Shown piece after piece: positions 9,081 to 18,019 of a stretch of 64,000 bases of DNA (position 1 is its first letter; every line of letters begins with the position of its first letter). The notes beneath the pieces are model-generated. The model did not search any database, was not told the DNA's origin, and saw only the letters and a program-made list of their open reading frames with translations. Made by a program: the position numbers and the translations under genes. The stretch comes from Collinsella aerofaciens. Lineage in GTDB: Bacteria; Actinomycetota; Coriobacteriia; Coriobacteriales; Coriobacteriaceae. The stretch spans positions 1 to 64,000 of the forward strand of contig NZ_JADNHZ010000003.1 of the NCBI RefSeq assembly GCF_015554145.1. Reading direction: 5' to 3'.

Positions 9081-9188
9081 GTTGCTTCTCCCTTTTGCCG
9101 CATTGGACGCGGCATGGTGCTTCAGCACCCGAGTAAACAAGTTTGCTCGAGCACGCTTTTGAAATATCTCAATTTTATCTAACTATCT

Positions 9189-9208
9189 AGGTCAGCCATG
9201 GCTAACCT
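9189..9208. promoter_or_regulatory. Palindrome with DtxR/IdeR-like half-sites
   Basis: AGGTCAGCCATGGCTAACCT is a 20-bp palindrome with one G-T type asymmetry per arm. The arms AGGTCAG and CTAACCT equal DtxR/IdeR half-sites, but are six bases apart instead of one. It lies 109-128 bases upstream of the DUF6110-ATPase unit, so metal-dependent control is plausible. Confidence 0.45.
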
Positions 9209-9245
9209 TTTGAAAATTAGCGATGCGGAGTAACCGATTGTCAAT

Positions 9246-9270
9246 GTGACAAAGGGACTGTCCCTTTGCC
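9246..9270. repeat. Small palindrome at the 3' end of the ABC gene
   Basis: CAAAGGGAC and GTCCCTTTG form a perfect stem with almost no loop, followed by the ABC gene stop. No strong T-tract is visible. It may end the ABC transcript. Confidence 0.5.
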
Positions 9271-9275
9271 CCTTC

Positions 9276-11033
9276 TTACAACTGCCAGGTAGCTGCTTCC
9301 TTTTGCAGCGCCACCATGCGAGCGAATTCTCCGCCTGCCGCTTTGAGTTGTGCCGGAGTGCCTTGCTCGGCTACCACACCATCCTTGAGCACAACGATCT
9401 TATCGGCATTTTCTACCGTGCGCATACGGTGGGCAATAACGATAACCGTCTTACCTGCAAGCAGACGGGAGAGCGCCTGCTGAACCACGGTCTCGTTCTC
9501 CACATCCAAGCTCGCCGTCGCCTCGTCCAACAGCACGATAGGTGCGTCTTTGAGCAGCGCACGGGCGATAGAGATGCGCTGGCGCTCACCGCCGGACAGC
9601 TTGGAGCCGTTCTCGCCGATCATGGTGTCATAGCCCTGCGGCATGCGGCTCACAAACTCGTCGCAGTTGGCGGCACGCGCGGCAGCAAGCACTTCCTCAT
9701 CGGTGGCATCGCGACGACCAAGACGGATGTTTCCCATCACCGTGTCGTCAAAGAGCAGCACGTCTTGGAACACAATGGCGTAGTCGCGCAGCAGCACCTC
9801 GGGATCCACGCTCGCAACATCCACGCCGCCCACGGTGACCGTGCCCGCAGTGGCATCCCAAAAGCGCGCGGCCAGGCGGCTCACCGTGGACTTACCGGAG
9901 CCCGAAGGACCGACCAGTGCCGTGACCTCGCCTTCCTTGGCGGTAAAGCTCACATCGGTAAGAACTTTCTCGCCGGCGCGGCCGTCCTCGCCCGCACCAT
10001 AGCCAAATGCCACGTGATCGAACACCACATCGTGGCCTACGGGCTCAAACTGCTCGCTGCCCCGCGCCACGGGCTCTTCCATGATGGAACGCATGCGCTT
10101 GGCCGACGACTCGGCGGCAAACAGCTCGGACATCAGCATCAGCGCCTGATCAAAGGGCGCATAGATGCGGCTCACCATAAGCAGGAAGGCAAACATCACC
10201 AAAAAGTCGACCTGCCCGGAGGCGACCATCGCAGCGCCCGTGACCAACGTGGTGGCAATCCCCAGGCGCAGGATGGCAAAGGCGGAGTTGACCAAAAGCC
10301 CATTGGCGAGCTCGCCCTTGGTGGTCTCGCGCTCCTCGGCATCGATCACGGCGTTGAGCCCCTCAAGATAATGAGCCTCCTGGTTGGTGGCGCGGATCTC
10401 GCGCACGCAGTCGAGCGTCTCCTGGATCGCCTCGGTAACCTTGACCTTCTCGGCACGCACATGGTCGAACACCGGGGTCATGGGGCCGCGTGTCAGATAC
10501 AGCACGGCAAAGGCCACGGGCACGCTCCAAAACGCCGCGATCGCCAGCTGCCAGCAAAAGAACAGCGACGCCACGAACACAATGGCGCTTGCGATGATGG
10601 CACCCCAAAGCTCTCCCAGCACGTGGCTGTAGGCGTGCTCCATGGCCTGGACGTCGCCCATGATGGTCTCGGTTAAATCGGCCAGATCACGACGGCCAAA
10701 AAACGACAGCGGCAGCTTGCGCAAGCGCTCGGCAATCTCCATACGCTGCTTGCCGCACTCCTCGTAAAAGATGCAGTAGGTGTAGTAATACTGCTGCCAG
10801 TTAGAGGCAAAGAGCAACACGAAAAAGACCAGGAGGCCGCCCACAATCGGCAGGGCATCCGGCAGGTCGGCACCGGTGGCGAGATGTTCGACAAAACCGG
10901 CCATGACCAGGAACAATAAGCCCATGCCGGCCATGGTAATGAGATTGGTGAGCGCGGTCCAGAAAATGCCGCGTTTTACGCCGGCGACGCCTTTATCGGA
11001 TAGGAAATACTTCTTTTGGAATGAGGCGAACAT
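9276..11033 (-). CDS. ABC exporter half-transporter, second subunit
   Basis: A fused membrane/ATPase half-transporter of the type IV exporter class. About six membrane segments occupy residues 20-330, followed by an ATPase domain with Walker A GPSGSGKST (near 380), signature LSGGERQR and Walker B IVLLDEATAS. Its ATG directly abuts the stop codon of the preceding ABC gene, so the two are cotranslated and form a heterodimer. The divergent AraC regulator suggests inducible export or siderophore handling (compare YbtPQ or IrtAB arrangements); the substrate is unknown. Confidence 0.9.
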   Translation of the reverse strand: MFASFQKKYFLSDKGVAGVKRGIFWTALTNLITMAGMGLLFLVMAGFVEHLATGADLPDALPIVGGLLVFFVLLFASNWQQYYYTYCIFYEECGKQRMEIAERLRKLPLSFFGRRDLADLTETIMGDVQAMEHAYSHVLGELWGAIIASAIVFVASLFFCWQLAIAAFWSVPVAFAVLYLTRGPMTPVFDHVRAEKVKVTEAIQETLDCVREIRATNQEAHYLEGLNAVIDAEERETTKGELANGLLVNSAFAILRLGIATTLVTGAAMVASGQVDFLVMFAFLLMVSRIYAPFDQALMLMSELFAAESSAKRMRSIMEEPVARGSEQFEPVGHDVVFDHVAFGYGAGEDGRAGEKVLTDVSFTAKEGEVTALVGPSGSGKSTVSRLAARFWDATAGTVTVGGVDVASVDPEVLLRDYAIVFQDVLLFDDTVMGNIRLGRRDATDEEVLAAARAANCDEFVSRMPQGYDTMIGENGSKLSGGERQRISIARALLKDAPIVLLDEATASLDVENETVVQQALSRLLAGKTVIVIAHRMRTVENADKIVVLKDGVVAEQGTPAQLKAAGGEFARMVALQKEAATWQL

Positions 11034-12857
11034 TTAGGCCTCGCCTCCCTTCGTGACGGCGGCATCCGCGGCAGCAGTGATCTTCCAGCTCGCGGCCTGT
11101 TCGTATTCGGCCCACATCTTGGCGTATAGACCGTTTTGGGACAGCAGCTCGGCATGGGTGCCAGTCTCCTGCACGCTACCTTGGTTGAGCACCACGATCT
11201 TGTCGGCCCCCACCACGGTCGAAAGCCGGTGCGCGATCATAATGACTGTGCGACCCGCCGCCAGCTTGCTAAAGGCACGCTGGATGAGCGCCTCGTTCTC
11301 GGGGTCGGCAAACGCCGTGGCCTCATCGAGCACCACGATAGGCGCGTCTTTAAGGATCGCGCGGGCGAGTGCTACGCGCTGCACCTCGCCGCCCGAAAGA
11401 TATGCTCCGCCGGCACCGAGCATGGTATTGATACCCTGCGGGAGCTTGGCCACAATGTCGTCGCACTGAGCTGCGGAGAGGGCCGCACGCACTTCGTCGT
11501 CAGTGGCCGCGGGCTTGGAGGCACGCACGTTATCGGCAAGTGTTTGCCGGAACAGCTGGTTGGTCTGGAACACGAAGGCAACCTGGTCCATAAGCTCGTG
11601 CGGGTCCATGTCGCGAACGTCCACACCGCCTACAAGCACTCGACCCGAAGAAACATCCCAAAAACGCGGGATCAGGCTGGCGCAGGTTGACTTACCGCCG
11701 CCCGAGGGACCCACCAGGGCGAGGGTGCTACCAGCGGAAACGCTAAAGCTCACATGATCGACGGCAGGCGCTTCGGCACCCTCGTAGGTAAAGCTTACAT
11801 CCTCAAAGCGCACATCGCTGCCGATAGGGTGCTTGGGCTGGGCAGGCACGGAGAGCTGCTTGGAATCCATAACGCTTCGGATGCGCGCCAGCGAATCGGC
11901 ACTCATCTGAGACGCCTCGCCCACAAACATGAGCTTGGTCATGGCCGTCGGCACCACGGCCGAAAAGATCGCGTAAAACGTGAAGTTGACCATAAAGTGC
12001 GCGAAGTCCGTCTCGCCCGGCGCCAACAGCAACGCCACGGGCAAAAGAAATGCCACGAGGCCATTGAGCGCGGTAAGGTTGAGCACCTGCGGGCCTCGGC
12101 AGAACGTGCCCGCATAGCTTTGCGCCATGTCGGCGTATTCGGCGATCGCATCGTGAAACGCCTTAAAGGAGTAGACCGTCTGCTGGAAGACCTTGACCAC
12201 GGGGATGCCGCGCACGTATTCGGTGCCGGTCTTGTTCATCTTGACCAGCGCGCCCATGTAAGCCTTCATAAACTCGGCGCCCTTGCCGCTCATCATGGTG
12301 GCCATGGCGCAAAACGAAACGACGACCGAGATTAGGCATGCCGCACCCAAACGCCAATCGAGGGCGAAAAGCAGCACGAGCAGGCCCACGACCATGGCGG
12401 TGGCGCCGGCGATATCGGGCAGCATGTGTGCGAGCAACGTCTCGGTGGAGGCAGCGCATCCGTCTACGATACGGCGCAGCTCACCGGTGGCGTGCGTGTC
12501 AAAGTAGCCGAGCGGCAACTTGAGCAGATGCTCACTCGTGGTCTTGCGGATATTGGATGCGCAGCGAAACGCGGACAGGTGCGTGCACATGAGTCCCACA
12601 AAATAGACCACAATGCTCGCCAGGGCAAAGCCCACAGCCCACCAACCATACATCGCGATATTGGCGGCCTCGCTCCAGTTGGGCGCCACGGCGATAAGAT
12701 CTCGCGCAACAAGCCAGATGCACACGTACGGGCCAAAGCTCAGCAGCTGCGAGAGCGCCGAGAGGGCCATGCCCAAATACGTTAGGAATTTACGTTCACC
12801 GGCATATGCAAGCAGCTCGCCGATGCCGCCACCTTCCTTTTTTGATCCCTTTGCCAT
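11034..12857 (-). CDS. ABC exporter half-transporter, first subunit
   Basis: 607 residues starting MAKGSKKEGGG, chosen because AAGGA stands nine bases before it; the frame stays open further upstream across the divergent promoter region without similarity. Membrane domain first, then ATPase domain with Walker A GPSGGGKST (near 390), signature LSGGEVQR and Walker B IVVLDEATAF. In that last motif the residues after the catalytic glutamate read ATAFAD, differing from its partner (ATASLD). The two subunits are therefore distinct paralogues making a heterodimer. Directly followed by its partner gene with no gap. Confidence 0.9.
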   Translation of the reverse strand: MAKGSKKEGGGIGELLAYAGERKFLTYLGMALSALSQLLSFGPYVCIWLVARDLIAVAPNWSEAANIAMYGWWAVGFALASIVVYFVGLMCTHLSAFRCASNIRKTTSEHLLKLPLGYFDTHATGELRRIVDGCAASTETLLAHMLPDIAGATAMVVGLLVLLFALDWRLGAACLISVVVSFCAMATMMSGKGAEFMKAYMGALVKMNKTGTEYVRGIPVVKVFQQTVYSFKAFHDAIAEYADMAQSYAGTFCRGPQVLNLTALNGLVAFLLPVALLLAPGETDFAHFMVNFTFYAIFSAVVPTAMTKLMFVGEASQMSADSLARIRSVMDSKQLSVPAQPKHPIGSDVRFEDVSFTYEGAEAPAVDHVSFSVSAGSTLALVGPSGGGKSTCASLIPRFWDVSSGRVLVGGVDVRDMDPHELMDQVAFVFQTNQLFRQTLADNVRASKPAATDDEVRAALSAAQCDDIVAKLPQGINTMLGAGGAYLSGGEVQRVALARAILKDAPIVVLDEATAFADPENEALIQRAFSKLAAGRTVIMIAHRLSTVVGADKIVVLNQGSVQETGTHAELLSQNGLYAKMWAEYEQAASWKITAAADAAVTKGGEA

Positions 12858-12977
12858 GAGATTCCTTTCTAACGGCTTGAGAGTTAACCGTAAGAAACTT
12901 ATCATGGGCGTGTTAGCCAAGGCACACAATTGGGCCAGACGTGGACGTTTTCGCAAATGAAGGGGACGCTTTTGAAA

Positions 12978-13976
12978 ATGCGGCGGGCGGCAACCGATAT
13001 AACCGAGCTCTACGCACCGCAGTTTGAGCAGTTTGGCTTGGAGTTCTCCGGCAAGGGCGCCGTCTTTACCGGTGAGGTGGCAAACGATCGGGCGCACGGA
13101 CGCGCATGGATCATGCCCCTCTCCCCCACCTGCATCGTCATGGAGCATTTCATTACCCCGATGCACAACATGCACCTAGCCGAATACACGCCCGAACCGT
13201 ACGCGTGCGTGAGCGAGGTCAGCGCGCCCACGCTCATGTGTATGCCCGAGGCTGGCATAACGCCTGCAAACCTCAAGCCGCTGCATGGACCGTGGCCGAA
13301 CAGCGCGATCTGCAGCTTTGTCCAAGATAGCTGCGGTGAGGAGCTAAGCCCGCTGTTTGCAGGGCAGCTCTACCACTCGCGCTCGGTCCTCTTTTTGCCT
13401 GGATATTTTGACGAACTGGAGCACCGCTATCCCACCGAGTTCGCGGGGGTCTTTGAGGCGTTTGCCGAGTCATGGCACGAGGAGGCAGCGTCTGCCATCT
13501 GCCACACACTACACCGAATCAACGAGGACCGCGCTCGCGCCGTAGGCGGGCATGTCTATATGCGAGGCATCGTGGAGGCTATGGTCGCCGAACTCGCATG
13601 CTCACGCGCGGCCCACAGGCAAGCGCAGCAAGCGGCAGACACACGCGTCAGCATAACCATTGCCGAAGAAGCAACGGCAATGATTGAGCGCGCGCTCGAC
13701 AAAGGCAGGCGTGTGGGTATCAACGAGGTGGCCGAGAGGCTCTACACAAGCCGCTCCAAGCTATGCGCCACCTTTAAGGCCCAAACTGACGAGTCCCTGG
13801 GTGCCTACATTCGCAGACGCCGTATGGAGCGAGCACAGGACCTTTTGGCAGACAGCTCGCTCACGATAGCGCAGGTGGCAGAGCGTCTAGGCTACCCTCA
13901 GCAGGCCGCCTTCGCCCAAGCCTTCAAGCAACACACCGGCACCACCCCCACCACCTGGCGCTCCCAACATATATAA
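12978..13976 (+). CDS. AraC-family transcriptional regulator
   Basis: The C-terminal 100 residues hold the two helix-turn-helix units of AraC proteins (INEVAERLYTSRSKL; IAQVAERLGYPQQAAFAQAF). The N-terminal 200 residues have no clear sugar-cupin signature and probably sense a ligand. Three in-frame starts compete, at 12930, 12957 and 12978; the last has AGGGGA 11 bases upstream and is preferred. It is divergent from the ABC exporter pair and probably controls it. Confidence 0.85.
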   Translation: MRRAATDITELYAPQFEQFGLEFSGKGAVFTGEVANDRAHGRAWIMPLSPTCIVMEHFITPMHNMHLAEYTPEPYACVSEVSAPTLMCMPEAGITPANLKPLHGPWPNSAICSFVQDSCGEELSPLFAGQLYHSRSVLFLPGYFDELEHRYPTEFAGVFEAFAESWHEEAASAICHTLHRINEDRARAVGGHVYMRGIVEAMVAELACSRAAHRQAQQAADTRVSITIAEEATAMIERALDKGRRVGINEVAERLYTSRSKLCATFKAQTDESLGAYIRRRRMERAQDLLADSSLTIAQVAERLGYPQQAAFAQAFKQHTGTTPTTWRSQHI

Positions 13977-13977
13977 A

Positions 13978-14006
13978 GAATGAGGGCGCCATCGGCGCCC
14001 TCATTC
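13978..14006. terminator. Terminator-like hairpin after the AraC gene
   Basis: GAATGAGGGCGCC pairs perfectly with GGCGCCCTCATTC, four bases after the araC-type stop codon. The T-tract is weak. Confidence 0.7.
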
Positions 14007-14052
14007 ACCAAATTCAATCCAGCCCGCCTGACCCGAACGGCCGAGTCGTCAC

Positions 14053-14188
14053 GGAACCGAGGGGCCGGGCGCAGGGCCTTGCCTCTCAATGAGTTCCGCA
14101 CGAACAGGAGGCGCCAGTGGCGCCTCCGTCGTGAGTCAGGACTGTCCGAAATTGAGAGGCAAGGCCCTGCGCCCGGCCCCTCGGTTCC
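14053..14188. repeat. Perfect 38-bp inverted repeat with internal hairpin
   Basis: Arm 14053-14090 (beginning GGAACCGAGGGGCC) is the exact reverse complement of 14151-14188. The 60-base interior holds a second stem, GGAGGCGCC/GGCGCCTCC (14107-14127). It ends four bases before the gatB stop codon, between convergent genes. It encodes nothing recognisable; it could be a MITE-like element or a very strong bidirectional terminator. Confidence 0.9.
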
Positions 14189-14191
14189 CGT

Positions 14192-15868
14192 TTACGAGAG
14201 CGACGTTCTCAGCAACTCGTTGAAGAGCTTGGGATTACCCTTGCCGCGGCTCGCCTTCATACACTGGCCCACCAAAAAGCCGATGACCTTCTGGTTGCCG
14301 TCACGATACTGCTGCGCCTGATCGGCACAGTTTGCCAGCACCTCGTCCACGATCGGCTGCAGCGCGCCGGCATCGCTCACCTGACGCATACCGCGCTCGT
14401 CGACGATCTTGTTGGGATCGTCACCGGTCTGGGCCATGGCCTCAAAAACCTCGTGCGCCTGGTTGGAGCTGATGGCGTCGGTCGCCAGCAGCTTAGCCAG
14501 CGCTGCTACCTGAGCCGGCGCGATACCGGACTCGACGAGCGACACGCCTGCCCCCTTAAGGTAGGCGATCATCTCGTTGACCAGCAAGTTTGCGACCGTC
14601 TGGGCCTCCTTGCCAGCCATACCAGCGGCGGAGGCCTCAAAGAAATCGGCAAACTCGGGGTCGCCGGCGATCTGCTCAGCGTCGGCCGCCTTAATGCCAA
14701 AGTCGGCCTCAAAACGGGCGCGCTTGGCATCGGGCAGCTCGGGAATCTCACCTCGGCAGCGGTCGATGAACTCGTCGTCCAGATCGAACGGCGCCAGATC
14801 GGGGTCGGGGAACAGACGATAGTCGTCTGCCGTCTCCTTGACGCGCATGACCACGGTGCGCTTGCGGCTGGGCTCCCAGTGGCGGGTCTCCTGATAGATG
14901 ATGCCGCCCTCCTCGAGTACCTCGGCCTGACGGCAAATCTCGTAGGCAAGGCCGTCATGCAGGCTCTTAAACGAGTTGAGGTTCTTGAGCTCGGTCTTGG
15001 TGCCCAGCTTGGTCTCGCCGCGGCGGCGCAGGCTCACGTTGCCGTCGCAGCGCATGGAGCCCTTCTCCATGGAGCAGTCCGAAATGCCCAGCGTCACAAA
15101 GATGCGACGGAGCTTTTCCATAAACAGACGCGCTTCCTCAGGCGTGCGCAGATCGGGCTCGGTGACGAGCTCAATCAGCGGCGTGCCGCAGCGGTTGTAG
15201 TCGACGAGCGATTCGGCCGCGGCGGTAATGCGGCCCTCGGCACCGCCCACGTGGACCATCTTGGCGGCATCCTCCTCCATGTGGATGCGCAGGATGCGGA
15301 TAGGCACCGTGTAGGAACCGTCCTCGCGACGCTCGGGCATCTGCAGGTTGGACGCGTCATAGCTGGCCAGATGGCCGGCGTGCTGATTGCCCTCGCGCAT
15401 GGTCGACGTCATGGACGTGGACAGGCCCTCGGCGTTGGCCGAAGCGCTTGCCAGGCTCTGTGCCTCGGCCTCGCCAAACGCGCAGTCGGGGCGCTCGGCG
15501 GCACCACGACCGGTCACGTCCAGGTCCAGGTGGCCGTACATGGCAAAAGCGACCGGACCTTGCGTGGTCTGGAAGTTCTTGGCCATATCGGGATAGAAGT
15601 AGTGCTTGCGGTAGAACATCGAATGACGCTGGATCTCACAGTTGGTGGCGAGACCGGCCTTGACGATGCTCTCGATGGCGCGCTTGTTGGGCACCGGCAG
15701 GGCGCCGGGCAGGCCCAGGCACACCGGGCACACGTTGGCGTTGGGCTCGTCATCGTGGCTGAGCCTGCAGTTGCAGAACATCTTGGTATCGAGTGCGGTG
15801 AGCTCGGTATGGATCTCCAGGCCGATCACGGCCTCCCAATCCTGCAGGACCTCGGAAAGCTCCTTCAT
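14192..15868 (-). CDS. gatB: Asp-tRNA(Asn)/Glu-tRNA(Gln) amidotransferase subunit B
   Basis: Kinase/tRNA-binding subunit that activates misacylated Glu-tRNA(Gln) or Asp-tRNA(Asn). The start EAVIGLEIHTEL, a Cys-rich zinc region (FCNCRLSHDD...CPVC) and the C-terminal helical YqeY-like domain are present. At 558 residues it is longer than the usual 475-510; roughly residues 117-185 form an extra acidic/alanine-rich segment just before RILRIHMEEDAAK. Its ATG overlaps the gatA stop by one base, so it is the last gene of gatCAB. Confidence 0.95.
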   Translation of the reverse strand: MKELSEVLQDWEAVIGLEIHTELTALDTKMFCNCRLSHDDEPNANVCPVCLGLPGALPVPNKRAIESIVKAGLATNCEIQRHSMFYRKHYFYPDMAKNFQTTQGPVAFAMYGHLDLDVTGRGAAERPDCAFGEAEAQSLASASANAEGLSTSMTSTMREGNQHAGHLASYDASNLQMPERREDGSYTVPIRILRIHMEEDAAKMVHVGGAEGRITAAAESLVDYNRCGTPLIELVTEPDLRTPEEARLFMEKLRRIFVTLGISDCSMEKGSMRCDGNVSLRRRGETKLGTKTELKNLNSFKSLHDGLAYEICRQAEVLEEGGIIYQETRHWEPSRKRTVVMRVKETADDYRLFPDPDLAPFDLDDEFIDRCRGEIPELPDAKRARFEADFGIKAADAEQIAGDPEFADFFEASAAGMAGKEAQTVANLLVNEMIAYLKGAGVSLVESGIAPAQVAALAKLLATDAISSNQAHEVFEAMAQTGDDPNKIVDERGMRQVSDAGALQPIVDEVLANCADQAQQYRDGNQKVIGFLVGQCMKASRGKGNPKLFNELLRTSLS

Positions 15869-17382
15869 TACAGCTCGCCTCCCTTCCCGGCAAAATCGGG
15901 CGCGACGGAAAGCGCGGGCGCACCCGTGGCGGCATCGGCAAAGCCGCGCTCCAGGGCGCGGGCAAATGTGAGCAGCTGACGGTCCTTAAAGGCCGGACCA
16001 ACCAGCTGGGCTGAAACGGGCAGCTTGCTGTCCTCGCCCAAGCCCAGCGGCACCGAGATACCGCCGTTGCCGCAAATGTTGAGCGAAATGGTGTACAGGT
16101 CGGAGAGATACATCTGCGTGGGGTCGCTGATCTCGCCAAACTTAAAGGCCGTACGCGGCGAGGCGGGCATGAGGATGGTGTCCACCTTGGCATACGCGGC
16201 GTCGTAGTCCTGCGTGATGAGCGTGCGGGCCTTTTGCGCGGCATAGTAGTACTTGTCGTACACGCCCGAGCTCAGCAGGTAGGCGCCGAGCATCTGACGG
16301 CGCTTGGCCTCGGCGCCAAAGCCGTGGGCGCGCGAGAGCGAGCTCTGGTCGGAAAGGTTGGCGCAGCCCTCCTCCTGATAGCCGTAGCGAATGCCATCGA
16401 AACGGGCCAGGTTGGAAAACGCCTCGGCCGGACCGATGACATAGTAGGCGGCGATGGCGGCGTCCAGGTGCGGCAGGTCGACCTCGACCAGCTCGGCACC
16501 CTGGTTCTGCAGTTCCTGGGCGGCACGCTCAACAGCGGCCTTGACCTCCGGCGTCAGGCCCTCGGCCTCCATAAACGCGGGAATGATGCCCACGCGCTTG
16601 CCCTCGATGCTGTCGTTGAGATGCTCGGTAAAGTCGACGGCGCAATCCTGGCTGGTACAGTCATACGGATCGTGGCCCGCGCCGGTAAGAGCGTTCATGG
16701 CCAGCGCGACATCCTCGACCGTGCGGCCGAAGGGGCCAACCTGGTCGAGCGACGAGCCAAAGGCCACAACGCCGTAACGGCTCACGGCGCCATACGTGGG
16801 CTTAAAGCCCACCACGCCGCACAGCGATGCCGGCTGGCGAATGGAGCCGCCGGTGTCCGAGCCCAGCGAGAGCGCGACCTCGCCCGCGGCGACGGCTGCA
16901 GCGGAGCCGCCCGAAGAGCCGCCGGGCACGCGCTCGGTATCCCAGGGGTTGTTGGTGCGGTGGAACGCCGAGCTCTCGGTGGAGCTGCCAAAGGCAAACT
17001 CATCCATGTTGGCCTTGCCCATGGGCAGGCAGCCGGCATCGAGCATGCGCTGGACGCAGGTGGCGGTGTAGACGCTCTGGTAGTCCTCGAGCATACGGGA
17101 AGCGCAGGTGGTGCGCGTGCCCACAAGGTTCATGTTGTCCTTGATGGCCAGCGGCACGCCCGCGAGCGGGGGTAGGGCCTCGCCGGCAGCGCGACGGGCG
17201 TCGATTTTGGCAGCAGCCTCAAGCGCGAGCTCGGGCGCCACCTGCAGAAATGCTTGGACTCCGCCCTCGCGCGCCTCGATGGCCTCGAGCGAGGCCTGCG
17301 CGACCTCGGTAGCAGAGAAATCGCCGGCGGCAACGTGCTCGGCTAGCTGCGCGGCCGTGAATCGATCGAGATTGAGCTTCAT
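15868..17382 (-). CDS. gatA: Asp-tRNA(Asn)/Glu-tRNA(Gln) amidotransferase subunit A
   Basis: Glutaminase subunit producing the ammonia used by GatB. An amidase-signature protein of 504 residues with the Ser-cisSer-Lys triad visible: lysine in VPLAIKDNM, and the serines in GGSSGGSAAAVAAG and GSDTGGSIRQPAS. The gatC stop overlaps its ATG by one base. The organism presumably lacks GlnRS or AsnRS, or both, as is common in Actinobacteria. Confidence 0.97.
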   Translation of the reverse strand: MKLNLDRFTAAQLAEHVAAGDFSATEVAQASLEAIEAREGGVQAFLQVAPELALEAAAKIDARRAAGEALPPLAGVPLAIKDNMNLVGTRTTCASRMLEDYQSVYTATCVQRMLDAGCLPMGKANMDEFAFGSSTESSAFHRTNNPWDTERVPGGSSGGSAAAVAAGEVALSLGSDTGGSIRQPASLCGVVGFKPTYGAVSRYGVVAFGSSLDQVGPFGRTVEDVALAMNALTGAGHDPYDCTSQDCAVDFTEHLNDSIEGKRVGIIPAFMEAEGLTPEVKAAVERAAQELQNQGAELVEVDLPHLDAAIAAYYVIGPAEAFSNLARFDGIRYGYQEEGCANLSDQSSLSRAHGFGAEAKRRQMLGAYLLSSGVYDKYYYAAQKARTLITQDYDAAYAKVDTILMPASPRTAFKFGEISDPTQMYLSDLYTISLNICGNGGISVPLGLGEDSKLPVSAQLVGPAFKDRQLLTFARALERGFADAATGAPALSVAPDFAGKGGEL

Positions 17383-17693
17383 TACTCGCTCTCCCCCTCT
17401 CCCAAAATGGACGGCACGCGGAAGTAGCGGTCGCGCGCGCTGCCGGCGTTTTCGAGTGCAACGTCGAGCGGCAGATCGCGCTCGGGCTCGCGCAGGTCGT
17501 CGCCCATCACGTTGGACAGGCTTCCGATGGGATGGAACGTGGGCTCCACGTCGGGCAAGTCATATTGCAAGACGGGCTCGAGCATCTGGACGGCGTCGTT
17601 CATGTAGGACGTCATCTGGGTGAGCTCGTCATCGGTCAGTGCGATCTTTGCGTACTCGGCGATGCCGCGCACGTCTTTCTCGCTGAGTGCCAT
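17382..17693 (-). CDS. gatC: Asp-tRNA(Asn)/Glu-tRNA(Gln) amidotransferase subunit C
   Basis: Small belt-like subunit that holds GatA and GatB together. 103 residues starting MALSEKDVRGIAEYAKIAL, with the family features LTDDEL, MLEPVLQYD and the C-terminal YFRVPSIL. GGAAGGGAG stands six bases before this ATG; an earlier in-frame start is less well placed. It opens the gatCAB operon. Confidence 0.93.
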   Translation of the reverse strand: MALSEKDVRGIAEYAKIALTDDELTQMTSYMNDAVQMLEPVLQYDLPDVEPTFHPIGSLSNVMGDDLREPERDLPLDVALENAGSARDRYFRVPSILGEGESE

Positions 17694-17825
17694 AGGCGCT
17701 CCCTTCCGCATAACAGATAAACCGCTCTAGTATACAAGGCAACGCCACTTGGAGCAGGTGCTTTACCTAAATGCAGCGAAAACGTAACGAGGGCGGCGAA
17801 CTGGCAGGCGACGGGCTGGCGATTC

Positions 17826-17902
17826 TGCAGCGAAAACCGCGCCGTCCGTAGCGAAAACCGTACTGCCCGCAACGAAAACCGCGCCGCCCACAGCGATAAC
17901 CA
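17826..17902. repeat. Short tandem array upstream of gatC
   Basis: Units of 21-22 bases containing AGCGAAAACCG or a close variant follow one another four times; another CAGCGAAAACG lies at 17772. The gap 17694-18019 consists of this array, one family B palindrome and one family A palindrome. A gatC promoter is not clearly visible. Confidence 0.6.
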
Positions 17903-17960
17903 TCACAACATTCGACGCTTTTCGCCAAAATCGAGATTTCCATCGAATGTTGTGATGGTT
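17898..17960. repeat. Family B palindrome, copy 1
   Basis: Outer arms AACCATCACAACATTCGA and TCGAATGTTGTGATGGTT are perfect 18-bp complements around a 27-base centre. Other copies are at 28492, 37630 and 38871. Confidence 0.85.
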
Positions 17961-17971
17961 TGGAAGTCCCG

Positions 17972-18006
17972 ACCACCACAAAGGTGCCTGCCCCCTTTGT
18001 GGTGGT
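17972..18006. repeat. Family A palindrome, copy 1
   Basis: Arms ACCACCACAAAGG and CCTTTGTGGTGGT around TGCCTGCCC. It lies 14 bases beyond the sortase stop codon. Other copies are at 27465, 28426, 30011, 34325, 35047 and 48578, almost always at gene ends, which suggests a role in ending transcripts despite the missing T-tract. Confidence 0.85.
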
Positions 18007-18019
18007 TCTGGAGAATGTC

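Noticed and set aside
9246-9270. Attachment site or operator
   Set aside because: A lone short palindrome at a gene end with no partner in the window; listed only as a small palindrome.
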